Origin: Actinomycetota bacterium
Lineage (GTDB): Bacteria > Actinomycetota > UBA4738 > HRBIN12
DNA: 64,000 bases
Direction: 5' to 3'
Assembly (NCBI GenBank): GCA_035697485.1
Contig: DASSCU010000024.1
Location: 124,001 to 188,000, forward strand
Shown: positions 33,691-42,957 of the stretch, in pieces
How the letters are laid out: each line of letters begins with the position of its first letter
How positions within the stretch are numbered: position 1 is the first letter of the stretch
The notes under the pieces: model-generated
Database searches by the model: none
Told to the model about the DNA's origin: nothing
What the model saw: the letters and a program-made list of their open reading frames with translations, nothing else
Program-made: the position numbers and the translations under genes

Positions 33691-35256
33691 TCACACGTTC
33701 GAGTCCGGGAAGCTCGCCTTCTTCCGCTCGATCCACTCGCGAAGCTCCTCGTCCTTCGCCTCGTCGATCGGCGGCGCCTCGTACTCGGCCAGCATGCGCT
33801 TCCAGACGGTGTTCGCACGCATCGCAGCGTCCAGCGATCCCTCGAGTTCCCATTGCTCGAACGAGTTGTTGTCGGCGATCTCGGACCGGTAGAACGCGGT
33901 CTCGAAGTTCGCCAGCGTGTGCGCGGTGCCGAGAAAGTGCTGCCCGGGGCCGTTCTCGACGATCGCGTCGACCGCCTGGCCGTTCGGCGAGAGGTCCATG
34001 CCCTTGGCGAGGGCGTGCATCTGCCCGCACTGGTCCAGATCGAGCACGAACTTCTCGTAGCCCATCGCGAGCCCGCCCTCGAGCCAGCCCGCGGCGTGCA
34101 GCACGAAGTTCACGCCGGCGAGGATCGTGGGCTGCAGCGTGTTCGCCGACTCGTACGCGGCCTGCGCGTCGGCGACCTTCGAGGCGGTGAGCGAGCCGCC
34201 GCTGCGGAACGGGACCTCGAGCCTGCGGGCGCAGGCGGCGAGCGCGTACAGCACGAGCGCAGGCTCCGGCGTTCCGAACGTCGGCGCCCCCGACTGCATC
34301 GACATCGACGACGCGAACGAACCGAAGACCACCGGCGCACCAGGGCGCACCAGCTGCACGTAGGCCATGCCCGCGAGGGCCTCGGCGAGCGTCTGGGTCG
34401 CGGCACCGGCGGCGGTCGCCGGGCTCATCGCCCCCGCGAGGATGAACGGCGTCATGATCACGGCTTGGTTCGCCTCCGCGTAGGCCTTCGCGGCGCCCAG
34501 CATGATCGTGTCCCACACGAGCGGCGAGTTCGCGTTGATCAGGCTCAGCACGTGCGGCTGCGCTTCGAGCGCGTCGGCGCCGAACAGGATGCGGGCCATC
34601 TCGACCGTATCCTGGGCCCGTTGGGGGTGGGTCACCGAGCCCATGAACGGCTTGTCCGAGTAGCGCATGTGCGCGTACACCATGTCGTAGTGCCGCTTGT
34701 TCACGGGCAGGTCGACCGGTTCGCACACGGTGCCGCCGGAGTGGTGCAGGTAGGGGGTGGCAGAGGCGAGCTTCACGAAGTTCCGGAAGTCCTCGATCGT
34801 GCCGTAGCGGCGTCCGCCGTCGAGGTCACGCACGAACGGCGAGCCGTATGCCGGGGCCAGGACGGTCGCGGCGCCGCCGATGTGCACGGTGTTGGCCGGG
34901 TTCCGGGCGACCTGGTCGAACTCACGCGGAGCGGCGGCCTGCACGAGCTGGCGAGCGAGCCCACGAGGGAACCGCACGCGCTCGCCGTCGACGTCACATC
35001 CCGCACCCTTCAGCAGCTCGAGCGCGTCAGGCGCCTCGCGGAACTCGATACCGACCTGTTCGAGGATCGTGTCGGCGTTGTGCTCGATCGTCGCGAGGCC
35101 TTCCTCGCTCACCATCTCGACCGGCGTGAGTTCCCGGGTGATGAAGGGCACCCGTTCGGCGACCGCGGCGAGGCGTGCGGCCGCGCGTCCCTCCCGTCCG
35201 CCGGTGCGACGCCGGCGCGGTGTCGCCTCGGACGTGGCTCCGGTGTCGTCGCTCAT
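33691..35256 (-). CDS. mttB: Non-pyrrolysine MttB-superfamily methylamine:corrinoid methyltransferase
   Basis: This 521-residue protein matches trimethylamine/betaine methyltransferases (COG5598): HIGGAATVLAPAYGSPFVRDLDGG, SGGTVCEPVDLPVNKRHYDMVYAHM and MGYEKFVLDLDQCGQM. No in-frame UAG is present, so it is a pyrrolysine-free member like glycine betaine methyltransferase MtgB. It would move a methyl from a quaternary amine to the Co(I) of the corrinoid protein encoded upstream. The ATG overlaps the activator gene stop (ATGA). Glycine betaine is the leading substrate because of the nearby transporter and DMG/sarcosine enzymes; proline betaine, carnitine and others are possible. Confidence 0.9.
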   Translation of the reverse strand: MSDDTGATSEATPRRRRTGGREGRAAARLAAVAERVPFITRELTPVEMVSEEGLATIEHNADTILEQVGIEFREAPDALELLKGAGCDVDGERVRFPRGLARQLVQAAAPREFDQVARNPANTVHIGGAATVLAPAYGSPFVRDLDGGRRYGTIEDFRNFVKLASATPYLHHSGGTVCEPVDLPVNKRHYDMVYAHMRYSDKPFMGSVTHPQRAQDTVEMARILFGADALEAQPHVLSLINANSPLVWDTIMLGAAKAYAEANQAVIMTPFILAGAMSPATAAGAATQTLAEALAGMAYVQLVRPGAPVVFGSFASSMSMQSGAPTFGTPEPALVLYALAACARRLEVPFRSGGSLTASKVADAQAAYESANTLQPTILAGVNFVLHAAGWLEGGLAMGYEKFVLDLDQCGQMHALAKGMDLSPNGQAVDAIVENGPGQHFLGTAHTLANFETAFYRSEIADNNSFEQWELEGSLDAAMRANTVWKRMLAEYEAPPIDEAKDEELREWIERKKASFPDSNV

Positions 35257-37277
35257 GTGCTGCTCCTCTCGGGTTCGCTGGTGCGTCCGCGGCGACGGGG
35301 ACGGTCGCCCGGCGAGACGATGCGCCGTGGCGGGAGATCGACGACGGCGCCCAACCGCGGGAACGGATCGGTGGCGTGCGGGATGCCCATCGCCCCGACG
35401 AAGTGCTCCTGGAACCGCGGTTCCACCGCGGTCTCCAGCTTCTCCACGCGCCGCACGACGGCCTCGATCTCCTCGCGGGAGGCGCGGTTCAGCAGCGCGA
35501 TGCGGGCGCCGGTGCCGGCGGCGTTCCCGGCGCTCGTGACGTGCTCGGGGTCGCAGTCGGGCACGAGCCCGAGCACCATCGCGTGGACCGGGTCGATGTG
35601 GGCGCCGAACGCGCCGGCCAGCCGGATCCGGTCGACGGTCTCGATGCCGAACGCGTCCATCAAGAGGCGGCACCCGGCGTACAGGGCTCCCTTCGCGAGC
35701 TGGATCTGCCGCACGTCGTTCTGCGTGATCACGAGACGCGGGGCTCCCGGCACATCGTGCAGCACGTAGGAGAACGTCCGCCCGTCGGCCTCGATGCGTT
35801 CGCTCCGATCGGCGAGGGAACCGTCGATCGCGCCGTCGGTGGTGACCACGCCCGCGAGGAAGAGCTCCGCGATCGCCTCGATGATGCCGCTGCCGGCGAC
35901 CCCGGTCACGGTGGTCGCGTCGAACCCCGCCTCGTCGCTCCACCGATCGTCGCCGATCACCCGGAACCGCGGCTCCAGGGTCTCGCGATCGATGCGGACG
36001 CGCTCGATCGCCCCCGGCGCCGCGCGCTGCCCGCAGGAGATCTGCGCGCCCTCGAACGCCGGACCGGTCGGGCTCGACGCGGCGAGCAGCCGGTCGCGGT
36101 CGCCGAGCACGATCTCCGCGTTCGTGCCGACGTCGACGATGAGGTTCACCACGGCCTGGTCGTGCGGCGCCTCGGAGAGGATCACGCCGGCGGTATCGGC
36201 GCCCACGTGTCCGGCGATGCACGGCAGCACGTACACGCGCGCTCCGGCGTTCGTCGTCGTGAGATCGAGCTCGAGTGCACCACGATGCACGGCCTCGTCG
36301 GTGACGAGGGCGAACGGCGCGCCCCCCAACTCGGTCGGATCCAGACCGAGGAACAGGTGGTGCATGATCGGGTTGCCGACGACCGTGAGCTCGAGCACGT
36401 CGATCACGTCGGCCCCTGCCTGCGCGCACAGGTCGGCGATCATGCCGTCGACGCAGGCTCGGATCGCGGCGGTCAGCTCAGACTCGGACCCCGGATGCAT
36501 CATCACGTAGCTCACGCGGCTCATCAGGTCCTCGCCGAACCGGATCTGCGGATTCATCGACCCGGCGCTCGCGAGCACCTGCCCCGTGTGCAGGTCGCAC
36601 AGGTGCCCGGCCACCGTGGTCGAGCCCACGTCGAACGCCACCCCGAGTGCCACGTCGTGAAACCCCGGCCACATCGCGGTGATCGTCGTCCCGTCGTGAA
36701 CGGCCACCGTGACCTTCCAATCGCCGGACCGCAGGAGGCGTTGCAGCGATGTGAGCACATGCGGGTCGCAGGCGAGGTCCGCGAGCCCCCAGTCGCGCTC
36801 GAGCGCGCCCATCAGGCGTTGCAGGTCGCCGCTCGGGTCCGCGAGATCGGGCTCACGCACCTCGACGTAGTGCAGCCGAACGACCGGATCGACCTCGATC
36901 GGGTGCGCATCGGCCTCCTTGCGCACGACCTGACGATGCAGCTGGCTCTCGGGCGGCACATCGACGACGAGATCGTCGCTCACGCGCGCATGGCACCCGA
37001 GGCGCCGGTCGGCGGCGAGGCCGGATCGTTCCCGATAGCGCGCCTCGGGTTCACTGAACGGGGTCAGGTGGTCGGCGCGCGACGTGATGCCGTGCTTGGC
37101 GAACTCGCCCTCGGCGACGACGACCTGGCATCGCCCGCAGATACCACGGCCACCGCAGACGGAGTCGAGGTCGACCCCGAGCGAGCGGGCGGCATCGAGC
37201 AGGTTCGTCCCGTCGGCGATGCGGCCCCGCTTCCCCGAGGGCGTGAAGACGACGAGCGAGCCCTCGGCCTCGGTCAC
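35253..37277 (-). CDS. Reductive activator of corrinoid proteins (RACE; DUF4445/ASKHA domain)
   Basis: This 674-residue protein has an N-terminal plant-type [2Fe-2S] ferredoxin with C41, C47, C50 and C95, a linker, and a large C-terminal ASKHA ATPase domain (from about 215, GVAFDVGSTTVAGHL; FDVGSTT phosphate loop and later NLIVDVGTNAE). This is the RamA/RACE type that uses ATP to reduce inactive Co(II) back to Co(I). It lies between the folate methyltransferase and MttB, overlapping both by 4 bp. The ATP-driven reduction is known from anaerobes; here it must work in a cell that also makes H2O2. Confidence 0.9.
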   Translation of the reverse strand: MTEAEGSLVVFTPSGKRGRIADGTNLLDAARSLGVDLDSVCGGRGICGRCQVVVAEGEFAKHGITSRADHLTPFSEPEARYRERSGLAADRRLGCHARVSDDLVVDVPPESQLHRQVVRKEADAHPIEVDPVVRLHYVEVREPDLADPSGDLQRLMGALERDWGLADLACDPHVLTSLQRLLRSGDWKVTVAVHDGTTITAMWPGFHDVALGVAFDVGSTTVAGHLCDLHTGQVLASAGSMNPQIRFGEDLMSRVSYVMMHPGSESELTAAIRACVDGMIADLCAQAGADVIDVLELTVVGNPIMHHLFLGLDPTELGGAPFALVTDEAVHRGALELDLTTTNAGARVYVLPCIAGHVGADTAGVILSEAPHDQAVVNLIVDVGTNAEIVLGDRDRLLAASSPTGPAFEGAQISCGQRAAPGAIERVRIDRETLEPRFRVIGDDRWSDEAGFDATTVTGVAGSGIIEAIAELFLAGVVTTDGAIDGSLADRSERIEADGRTFSYVLHDVPGAPRLVITQNDVRQIQLAKGALYAGCRLLMDAFGIETVDRIRLAGAFGAHIDPVHAMVLGLVPDCDPEHVTSAGNAAGTGARIALLNRASREEIEAVVRRVEKLETAVEPRFQEHFVGAMGIPHATDPFPRLGAVVDLPPRRIVSPGDRPRRRGRTSEPERSST

Positions 37278-38218
37278 GACGGCGGAGACACCTCCGGCGG
37301 CTCTCCCTGGGGTACGGTCCGGCGCCCGGCACGGCCCCCCCGGCGTCGTCCGCCGGCCGAGCCCGCCTCGCTGCGGCCTTCACCGTAGCGTCTGATCCAG
37401 GCCGCGGCGTGCGCGTCGGCGCCCATCAGCACGTCGGCCGCCATCACAGCCTGGCGCACCTCTTCGTGCAGCGGCGACGTGATCGCGCTCGTCATGCCGT
37501 TCGCGATCGCCATCGCGAGGAACGCGCCGTTCAGCCCGTTGCGGTTCGGCAGGCCGAAGGAGACGTTCGAGGCGCCGCACGTCGTGTTCACGCCGAGCTC
37601 GTCGTGCAGCCGCCGCACGAGCGCGAACACCTGCCGCCCGGCGGTGCCCATCGCCCCCACCGGCATCACGAGCGGATCGACCACGATGTCGTGGGCGGGG
37701 ATGCCGTGATCGGCGGCCGCGCGCACGATCTTCTCGGCGACGGCGAACCGCACGTCGGGGTCCTCGCTGATGCCGGTCTCGTCGTTCGTGATCGCGACGA
37801 CCGCCGCGCCGTGCCTGGCGACGAGCGGCAGCACCGAGTCGATACGGTCGTCCTCCCCGGTGACCGAGTTCACCAGCGGCTTGCCCTCGTAGGCCGCCAG
37901 GCCGGCCTCGAGCGCGCCCACGATCGACGAGTCGATCGAGAGCGGCACGTCGGTGAGCGACTGCACGAGCCTCACGGTCTCCGCGAGGATCGCCGGCTCG
38001 TCGGCGAGCGGGATGCCCGCGTTGACGTCGAGCATGTGGGCCCCGGCGGCCACCTGCGCCTGGGCGTCGGCGATCACGGTCGTGAAGTCCCCCGCCGTCA
38101 TCTCCTCGGCGAGCTTCTTCCGGCCTGTCGGGTTGATGCGCTCCCCGATGATCACGAACGGCCGGCCGATGCCGATCACGACCTCGCGGGACGCGGAGCT
38201 GACGACGGTCTCGGCCAC
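37274..38218 (-). CDS. Methyltetrahydrofolate:corrinoid methyltransferase (pterin-binding)
   Basis: This 314-residue TIM-barrel protein matches the pterin-binding family (MtgA/MtrH/AcsE-like): PFVIIGERINPTGRKKLAEE, MLDVNAGIP (folate-binding Asp/Asn), SIDSS, GKPLVNSVTGE and NTTCGASNVSFGLPNR. It would transfer the methyl from the corrinoid protein to THF. The last 40 residues (GGRRRGGRAGRR) are basic and disordered and not in the catalytic fold; they may be a tether. The GTG start is 2 bp after the PF13769 stop and its stop overlaps the activator start. Confidence 0.9.
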   Translation of the reverse strand: MAETVVSSASREVVIGIGRPFVIIGERINPTGRKKLAEEMTAGDFTTVIADAQAQVAAGAHMLDVNAGIPLADEPAILAETVRLVQSLTDVPLSIDSSIVGALEAGLAAYEGKPLVNSVTGEDDRIDSVLPLVARHGAAVVAITNDETGISEDPDVRFAVAEKIVRAAADHGIPAHDIVVDPLVMPVGAMGTAGRQVFALVRRLHDELGVNTTCGASNVSFGLPNRNGLNGAFLAMAIANGMTSAITSPLHEEVRQAVMAADVLMGADAHAAAWIRRYGEGRSEAGSAGGRRRGGRAGRRTVPQGEPPEVSPPS

Positions 38219-38220
38219 CG

Positions 38221-38574
38221 CTATCCGTCCTCGCCCGACGGACGCACGACATCGCCGGCGCCGCTCACGTCGGCCCCGCCCTGCACACCGCCGGCCCGGA
38301 TCGTGGCCCTCAGCGCGTCCTCATCCCACTCGGAGAGGATCTTCACGGTCTCGGTGTCGACCTCGTGCTGGAGATCGTCGCCGCACTCCCGCGTGTCCAT
38401 GCGCATCTGCTCCGTGTAGTCGTCGGAACCGATCAGTCCTGCCACCATCGCCGCGGCGTCGACGGCTTCCTGGAAGCGGTCGGGCAGCAGCGCCCGGGCG
38501 CTCTCGCCGCCCTCGCCGCGAGCGAGGACCTGCATCGGAATATCGCGCCACCGGATCACCGTCAGCTCTGCCAC
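38221..38574 (-). CDS. PF13769 small protein (named virulence factor in databases)
   Basis: This 117-residue protein fits the small family labelled Virulence_fact (PF13769): MAELTVIRWRDIPMQVLARG, RFQEAVDAAAMVAGLIGSDDYTEQ and HEVDTETVKILSEW. The name is historical; I know of no demonstrated virulence role. From memory, homologues occur beside methyltetrahydrofolate methyltransferases and MttB proteins. Here it lies inside the corrinoid operon, 2 bp before the methyltransferase. It has one Cys and no metal motif. A partner or scaffold of the corrinoid protein is possible but unproven. AAGGGG precedes the GTG. Confidence 0.72.
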   Translation of the reverse strand: MAELTVIRWRDIPMQVLARGEGGESARALLPDRFQEAVDAAAMVAGLIGSDDYTEQMRMDTRECGDDLQHEVDTETVKILSEWDEDALRATIRAGGVQGGADVSGAGDVVRPSGEDG

Positions 38575-38616
38575 GCATGCCCCTTCCTGATCATGTCGGG
38601 CCTCGTGGACCTCGGG

Positions 38617-39318
38617 CTAGGACGCCGTCGCGGCCGCGCGCTTGGCCATCACGAGCGCCTGCGCGGTCTCGGCCGCCACCGCCGCGTCGCGGCAGTAGGC
38701 ATCGGCGCCCACGGCCTTGCCGAACTCCTCGTTCAGCGGCGCGCCGCCGACGAGCACGATGTACTTCTCCCGCAGGCCCTTCGCCTCGAGCTCGTCGATC
38801 ACGACCTTCATGTAGGGCATCGTGGTGGTGAGCAGCGCGCTCATGCCCAGGATGTCGGGCTCGTGTTCCTCGAGCGCCGCGAGGTAGCCCTCGACCGGGT
38901 TGTTGATGCCGAGGTCGATCACGTCGAACCCGGCGCCCTCGAGCATCATCGCGACGAGGTTCTTGCCGATGTCATGGATGTCGCCCTTCACGGTGCCGAT
39001 CACCACGGTGCCCATGCGCTCGGCGCCGGTCTCGGCCAGCAGCGGCCGCAGCACCTCCATTCCGGCCTTCATCGCGTTGGCGGCCAGCAGGACCTCGGGC
39101 ACGAACAGGATGCCGTCGCGGAAGTCGATGCCCACGATGCGCATGCCTTCAACCAGCGCGTCGTTCAGGACCTTGTCGGCCGGCCATCCACGTTGCAGCA
39201 GGATGTTCGTGCCCTCGAAGATCTCCTCCGCCAACCCGTCGTAGAGGTCGTCGTGCATCTGCTTGACGAGCTCGTCGTCGGGAAGTCTCGAGAGATCGAG
39301 CTCCTCCTCGTCGGTCAT
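38617..39318 (-). CDS. Corrinoid (B12-binding) methyl carrier protein
   Basis: This 233-residue protein has an N-terminal four-helix cap (about 10-95) and a C-terminal cobalamin-binding Rossmann domain with the His-on motif D113-x-H115-x-x-G118 (KGDIHDIGKNLV) and GGAPL near residue 191. It is of the MtbC/MtgC/MtmC type that carries the methyl group between MttB and the folate methyltransferase. A strong GGGAGG lies 5 nt before the ATG. It follows the DMGDH-like gene by 21 bp. Confidence 0.93.
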   Translation of the reverse strand: MTDEEELDLSRLPDDELVKQMHDDLYDGLAEEIFEGTNILLQRGWPADKVLNDALVEGMRIVGIDFRDGILFVPEVLLAANAMKAGMEVLRPLLAETGAERMGTVVIGTVKGDIHDIGKNLVAMMLEGAGFDVIDLGINNPVEGYLAALEEHEPDILGMSALLTTTMPYMKVVIDELEAKGLREKYIVLVGGAPLNEEFGKAVGADAYCRDAAVAAETAQALVMAKRAAATAS

Positions 39319-39339
39319 GTCGCCTCCCTCACCGCGCTC

Positions 39340-41817
39340 TCACACCTTCTGCCGTTCGCCTTTGGGATCCCAGAGCGGCTCGTTCGTCACCGTCGCCGCG
39401 AGCCGATCGCCGAAGTACTCCACCTCCATCGGTGTGCCCTCGACCGCCAGCTCCGCCGGCAGGTAGCCGTAGACGATGCCGCGCCCGATCGAGTACCCGT
39501 AGTTCGCGCTGGTCACGTACGACACGACGCGGCCGTCGTGCCACAGCGGCTCCTTGCCCATCACCACCGCGCGATCGTCGTCGAGCGTCAGGCAGCTGAG
39601 TCGCTGCGCAGGGCCGCCGGCGTCGCGGATCGCCTCGAGCGCCGCCTTCCCCGTGAAGTCCTTGTCCCATCGCACCGCGAAACCGAGCCCTGCCGCCAGC
39701 GGGTCGTGCTCGGCGTCGATGTCCTGCGCCCAGAGCCGGTAGCCCTTCTCCAGCCGGAGCGAGTCGAAAGCGCCGGCGCCGGCCGCGACCAGCCCGTGCT
39801 CGCGCCCCGCCTCCCAGAGCACGTCCCAAGCCCGCTGCCCCATCGCGATCTGGCCGTAGAGCTCCCAGCCGAGCTCGCCCGCGTAGCTGATGCGCTGGGC
39901 CCACACGGGCGTGACCTCGCCGATGCTCAGGTAGCGCGCCGTCAGGTACGGGAACGCTCCGTTCGACACGTCGACGTCCGTCACCGCCTGCAGCACGTCG
40001 CGGGCCCTCGGCCCCCACAGGCCGAGCGCGAACAACGACCCGGTACGGACCGTGATGTGCACGCGTTCCTCCTCGCGGATCTGCGATCGCAGGAAGGCCT
40101 CGTCGTGATGACCCGACCCGCCGCCCGTCACGACGCGGAACCGGCCCGCTCCCTTGCGGGTGACGGTCAGGTCGAGCCTGATGCCGCCCCGCTCGGTGAG
40201 GGCCGCGGTGTAGACGACCGATCCCACCGGCTGGTCGATGCGGTTCGCGAACACCCGCTCGAGGTAGTCGAGCGCATCCGGACCGGTCACGTCGAATTTC
40301 GCGAAGGGCGTGATATCGAACAGGGCCACCCCGTGCCGGGTGGCGAGGTGCTCGGCGCCGACCTCGGCAGACCATCCGCGCGCCGCCCAGCCCGTGCGTC
40401 GCGCCCACTCGTGCGTGGCGCCACCCACCAGCTCTCGGTTCGCCGCGAACCACTGGGGCCGTTCCCACCCCGCACCCTGGAAGAACTCGGCGCCGAGCGT
40501 CCGCTGACGCTCGAAGAACGGGCTCAGCTTGAGTCCGCGCGGCTTCGACGGCTGCTGCAGCGGATGGATGATGTCGTAGACCTCGCGGTACTGTTGCTTC
40601 CCGCGTTCGACCACGTACGGCGCCGACGTCTGGAACGGGTAGAACCGGTTCGCGTCGGCCTCCGCCAGGTCGTAGCTGGGCGAGCCCTCGACCATCCACT
40701 CGACCGCTTGGCGGGCCATGCCGCCGGCGTGCGTCACCCACACCGCTTCGCAGACCCAGAAGCCTCGCACCTCGGCGCTCTCGCCCACGATCGAGCCGGC
40801 GTCGGGCGTGAACGAGAACATGCCGTTCAGCGTGCGAGCCGGGTCGCTCGGACGCATGTACCCGGCGAGCGCGGGGAACATCCTCGCGGCCTCCGTCTCG
40901 CACAAGTCGAAGTCGTCGGGGGTGAACGGCATCAGCGACGGCGGCATCGAGAGACCGGGTCGACGGATGTCGCGTTGCGGCGTGACGATCGGCTCGTGGC
41001 GGTAGTTCCCGACGCCGTAGTGATCATCGCGCTGGCGGAAGTACAGCGACATGTCTTGGTGGCGGACCACCGGCTGCCGCGCCCAGGTGTCGCCGTCCAT
41101 GCCGGCCAGCTCGGGGATCGGATCGGTCCACACGAGCTGGTGCTGCACCGCCACGAGCGGGATCGGCACGCCCGCGAGCGCGCCGACCGACGGTCCCCAG
41201 ATGCCGGCGCAGAGCAGCACACGCTCGCACTCCACCGTGCCGCGATCGGTCTGCACCCCGCACACCCGACCCTCGCGGATGTCGAACCCGGTGACGGTGA
41301 CCTCGCCCTCGAACCCGACACCGGCGGCCTGTGCCTTCCGCGCGAGCGCCTCGACGATCTTCACGCCCCTGCCCGCGCCGTCGCTCGGCACCCAGTACGC
41401 GCCGAGGATCGACGACGGGTCGAGGAGCGGCGAACGCTCGGCGGCTTCGGCGGGGCTCAGCAGCTCGGTCCCTTCGAGACCGAAGGAACGCGCGAACCCC
41501 TGACGACGCTTCAGCTCCTGCATGCGCTCGACGGTCGTGGCGACCTCGAGGCCCCCCACGCCGTACCAGACGCGTTCGCCGTCGAGGTCGAGGGAGTCGT
41601 ACAGGGCGACCGAGTCCCGCGCGATCCTGCACATCGCGCGGGACCCGTTCGTCTGGAAGATGATGCCCGGCGCGTGGCTCGTCGACCCGCCCGTCTCGAA
41701 CAAGGGTCCTTGCTCGAGCACGAGCACGTCGTTGACACCGAGTTCGGTCAGGTGATAGGCGGCGGAGACGCCGACGATGCCGGCGCCGATGATGACGGTC
41801 TGCGCGCGATCCCGCAT
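39340..41817 (-). CDS. Dimethylglycine dehydrogenase-like FAD + GcvT protein
   Basis: This 825-residue protein joins an N-terminal DAO-type FAD domain (GAGIVG, 11-16; H48 in GSTSHAPG, the covalent FAD position of DMGDH/SDH) to a C-terminal GcvT folate domain (about 430-825; VALFDITPFAKFDVTGPDAL). Such enzymes demethylate dimethylglycine or sarcosine and hand the methylene to THF. It is first in the corrinoid operon, so the product of MttB action on glycine betaine would be its substrate. The ATG at 41817 is chosen because the FAD motif begins there; the longer frame adds 73 non-homologous residues. Confidence 0.88.
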   Translation of the reverse strand: MRDRAQTVIIGAGIVGVSAAYHLTELGVNDVLVLEQGPLFETGGSTSHAPGIIFQTNGSRAMCRIARDSVALYDSLDLDGERVWYGVGGLEVATTVERMQELKRRQGFARSFGLEGTELLSPAEAAERSPLLDPSSILGAYWVPSDGAGRGVKIVEALARKAQAAGVGFEGEVTVTGFDIREGRVCGVQTDRGTVECERVLLCAGIWGPSVGALAGVPIPLVAVQHQLVWTDPIPELAGMDGDTWARQPVVRHQDMSLYFRQRDDHYGVGNYRHEPIVTPQRDIRRPGLSMPPSLMPFTPDDFDLCETEAARMFPALAGYMRPSDPARTLNGMFSFTPDAGSIVGESAEVRGFWVCEAVWVTHAGGMARQAVEWMVEGSPSYDLAEADANRFYPFQTSAPYVVERGKQQYREVYDIIHPLQQPSKPRGLKLSPFFERQRTLGAEFFQGAGWERPQWFAANRELVGGATHEWARRTGWAARGWSAEVGAEHLATRHGVALFDITPFAKFDVTGPDALDYLERVFANRIDQPVGSVVYTAALTERGGIRLDLTVTRKGAGRFRVVTGGGSGHHDEAFLRSQIREEERVHITVRTGSLFALGLWGPRARDVLQAVTDVDVSNGAFPYLTARYLSIGEVTPVWAQRISYAGELGWELYGQIAMGQRAWDVLWEAGREHGLVAAGAGAFDSLRLEKGYRLWAQDIDAEHDPLAAGLGFAVRWDKDFTGKAALEAIRDAGGPAQRLSCLTLDDDRAVVMGKEPLWHDGRVVSYVTSANYGYSIGRGIVYGYLPAELAVEGTPMEVEYFGDRLAATVTNEPLWDPKGERQKV

Positions 41818-41854
41818 GCCTCGCAACTCCCGCTCCGGGCGACCGCGCCATGGT

Positions 41855-41874
41855 CCCACGGCCGAGTGCGTGGG
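41855..41874. promoter_or_regulatory. Inverted repeat upstream of the corrinoid operon
   Basis: CCCACG (41855-41860) and CGTGGG (41869-41874) with an 8-nt spacer lie about 40 bp before the DMGDH-like ATG. It may be an operator. No clear -35/-10 pair was found in this 103-bp space. Confidence 0.25.
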
Positions 41875-41920
41875 CAACACCAGGGTCGCGCGATGCGCAA
41901 CCGCCCCGGACTGGCCCGGA

Positions 41921-42919
41921 TCACCGCTCCGAGGTGGGCGAGGCTTCCTCGATGTGATCGGGCGTGTGGTGCACGGCGGGAACCGATCCGAGCCGGCCCG
42001 CCTGGAAGTCCTCGAACGCGGTGAGGAGTTCGTCACGAGTGTTCATCACGAAGGGTCCGTACCATGCGACGGGTTCACGGATCGGACGACCGCCGAGCAC
42101 GAGCACCTCGAGCTCTGGCGCTCGAGAAGCCTGCTTCGCCGAGGCCGCGACGCGCAGGCCGTCGCCGGCGCCGAACACCGCGAGCTGCCCCATCTCGATC
42201 GGCCTCGCCTCGGCACCGACCGACCCCGACCCCGCCAGCACGTAGGCGAGTGCGTTGTACGACGGATCCCACGGCAGATCGAGCGTCGCGCCCGGCGAGA
42301 GCGTCGCGTGCAACAACGTGATCGGCGTGTAGGTGTCGCCGGGACCCGGATGCCCGGCGAGCGATCCCGCGATCACGCGCACGAGTGCCCCGCCGTCCGT
42401 CGACGCGAGCAGGCCGACCTCGGCCGCCCGAAGGTCCTGGTAACGCGGGGGCGCCCACTTCTCGGCTTTCGGCAGGTTCACCCACAGCTGGATGCCGTGG
42501 AACAGGCCTCCGCTCACGACCAGCCGTTCCGGCGGCTTCTCGATGTGCAGGATGCCGGCCCCGGCCGTCATCCACTGTGTGTCGCCGTTCGTGATCGTGC
42601 CGCCGCCGCCGTTCGAGTCCTCGTGCTCGAAGGTGCCGTCGATGATGTAGGTCACGGTCTCGAACCCGCGGTGCGGGTGCCAGGGCGTGCCCTTCGGCTC
42701 GCCGGGTGCGTACTCGACCTCCCCCATCTGATCCATGTGGATGAACGGGTCGAGGTCCGCGAGGTCGACACCCGCGAAGGCACGACGCACCGGGAATCCC
42801 TCGCCCTCGAACCCTGCTGGGGCGACGGTGACCGCCTTCACGGGTCGCTGCACGAGGGTGACGTCGAACGTCGGAACCCTGGCGAGGGTGGTGATGTCAT
42901 CGACGGTGACTGCGGGCAT
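41921..42919 (-). CDS. Pirin-family cupin protein
   Basis: This 332-residue bicupin protein has the pirin metal site: H-P-H-R-G-F-E-T (about residues 78-85) and GGLFHGIQLWVNLPKAEK. The N-terminal half is the conserved pirin domain; the C-terminal half has the second cupin. Some pirins are quercetin 2,3-dioxygenases and others redox-sensing regulators; which applies here is not clear. The ATG at 42919 follows GGAGGAGGGG. An upstream palindrome suggests local control, so it is probably transcribed on its own ahead of the corrinoid operon. Confidence 0.9.
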   Translation of the reverse strand: MPAVTVDDITTLARVPTFDVTLVQRPVKAVTVAPAGFEGEGFPVRRAFAGVDLADLDPFIHMDQMGEVEYAPGEPKGTPWHPHRGFETVTYIIDGTFEHEDSNGGGGTITNGDTQWMTAGAGILHIEKPPERLVVSGGLFHGIQLWVNLPKAEKWAPPRYQDLRAAEVGLLASTDGGALVRVIAGSLAGHPGPGDTYTPITLLHATLSPGATLDLPWDPSYNALAYVLAGSGSVGAEARPIEMGQLAVFGAGDGLRVAASAKQASRAPELEVLVLGGRPIREPVAWYGPFVMNTRDELLTAFEDFQAGRLGSVPAVHHTPDHIEEASPTSER

Positions 42920-42957
42920 GGACCCCTCCTCCGAAACGTCCTCACGACCGGAGAACG

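Noticed and set aside
33691-35256. Pyrrolysine-containing MttB
   Set aside because: The reading frame has no internal UAG and no pyl genes are in the window, so this is the pyrrolysine-free type.
16914-41904. Shared 11-mer TGCGCAACCGC upstream of IclR (16914-16924) and of the DMGDH-like gene (41894-41904) as a common operator
   Set aside because: TGCGCAACCG also occurs inside the proX coding region, and the 11-mer is not a dyad; chance is likely in GC-rich DNA.
41818-41920. Cobalamin riboswitch before the corrinoid operon
   Set aside because: No B12-box-like conserved core was seen, and the 103-bp space is too short for a full aptamer.
39340-42036. An 898-residue start for the DMGDH-like protein
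   Set aside because: The first 73 residues lack homology, and the FAD motif fits directly behind the ATG at 41817.
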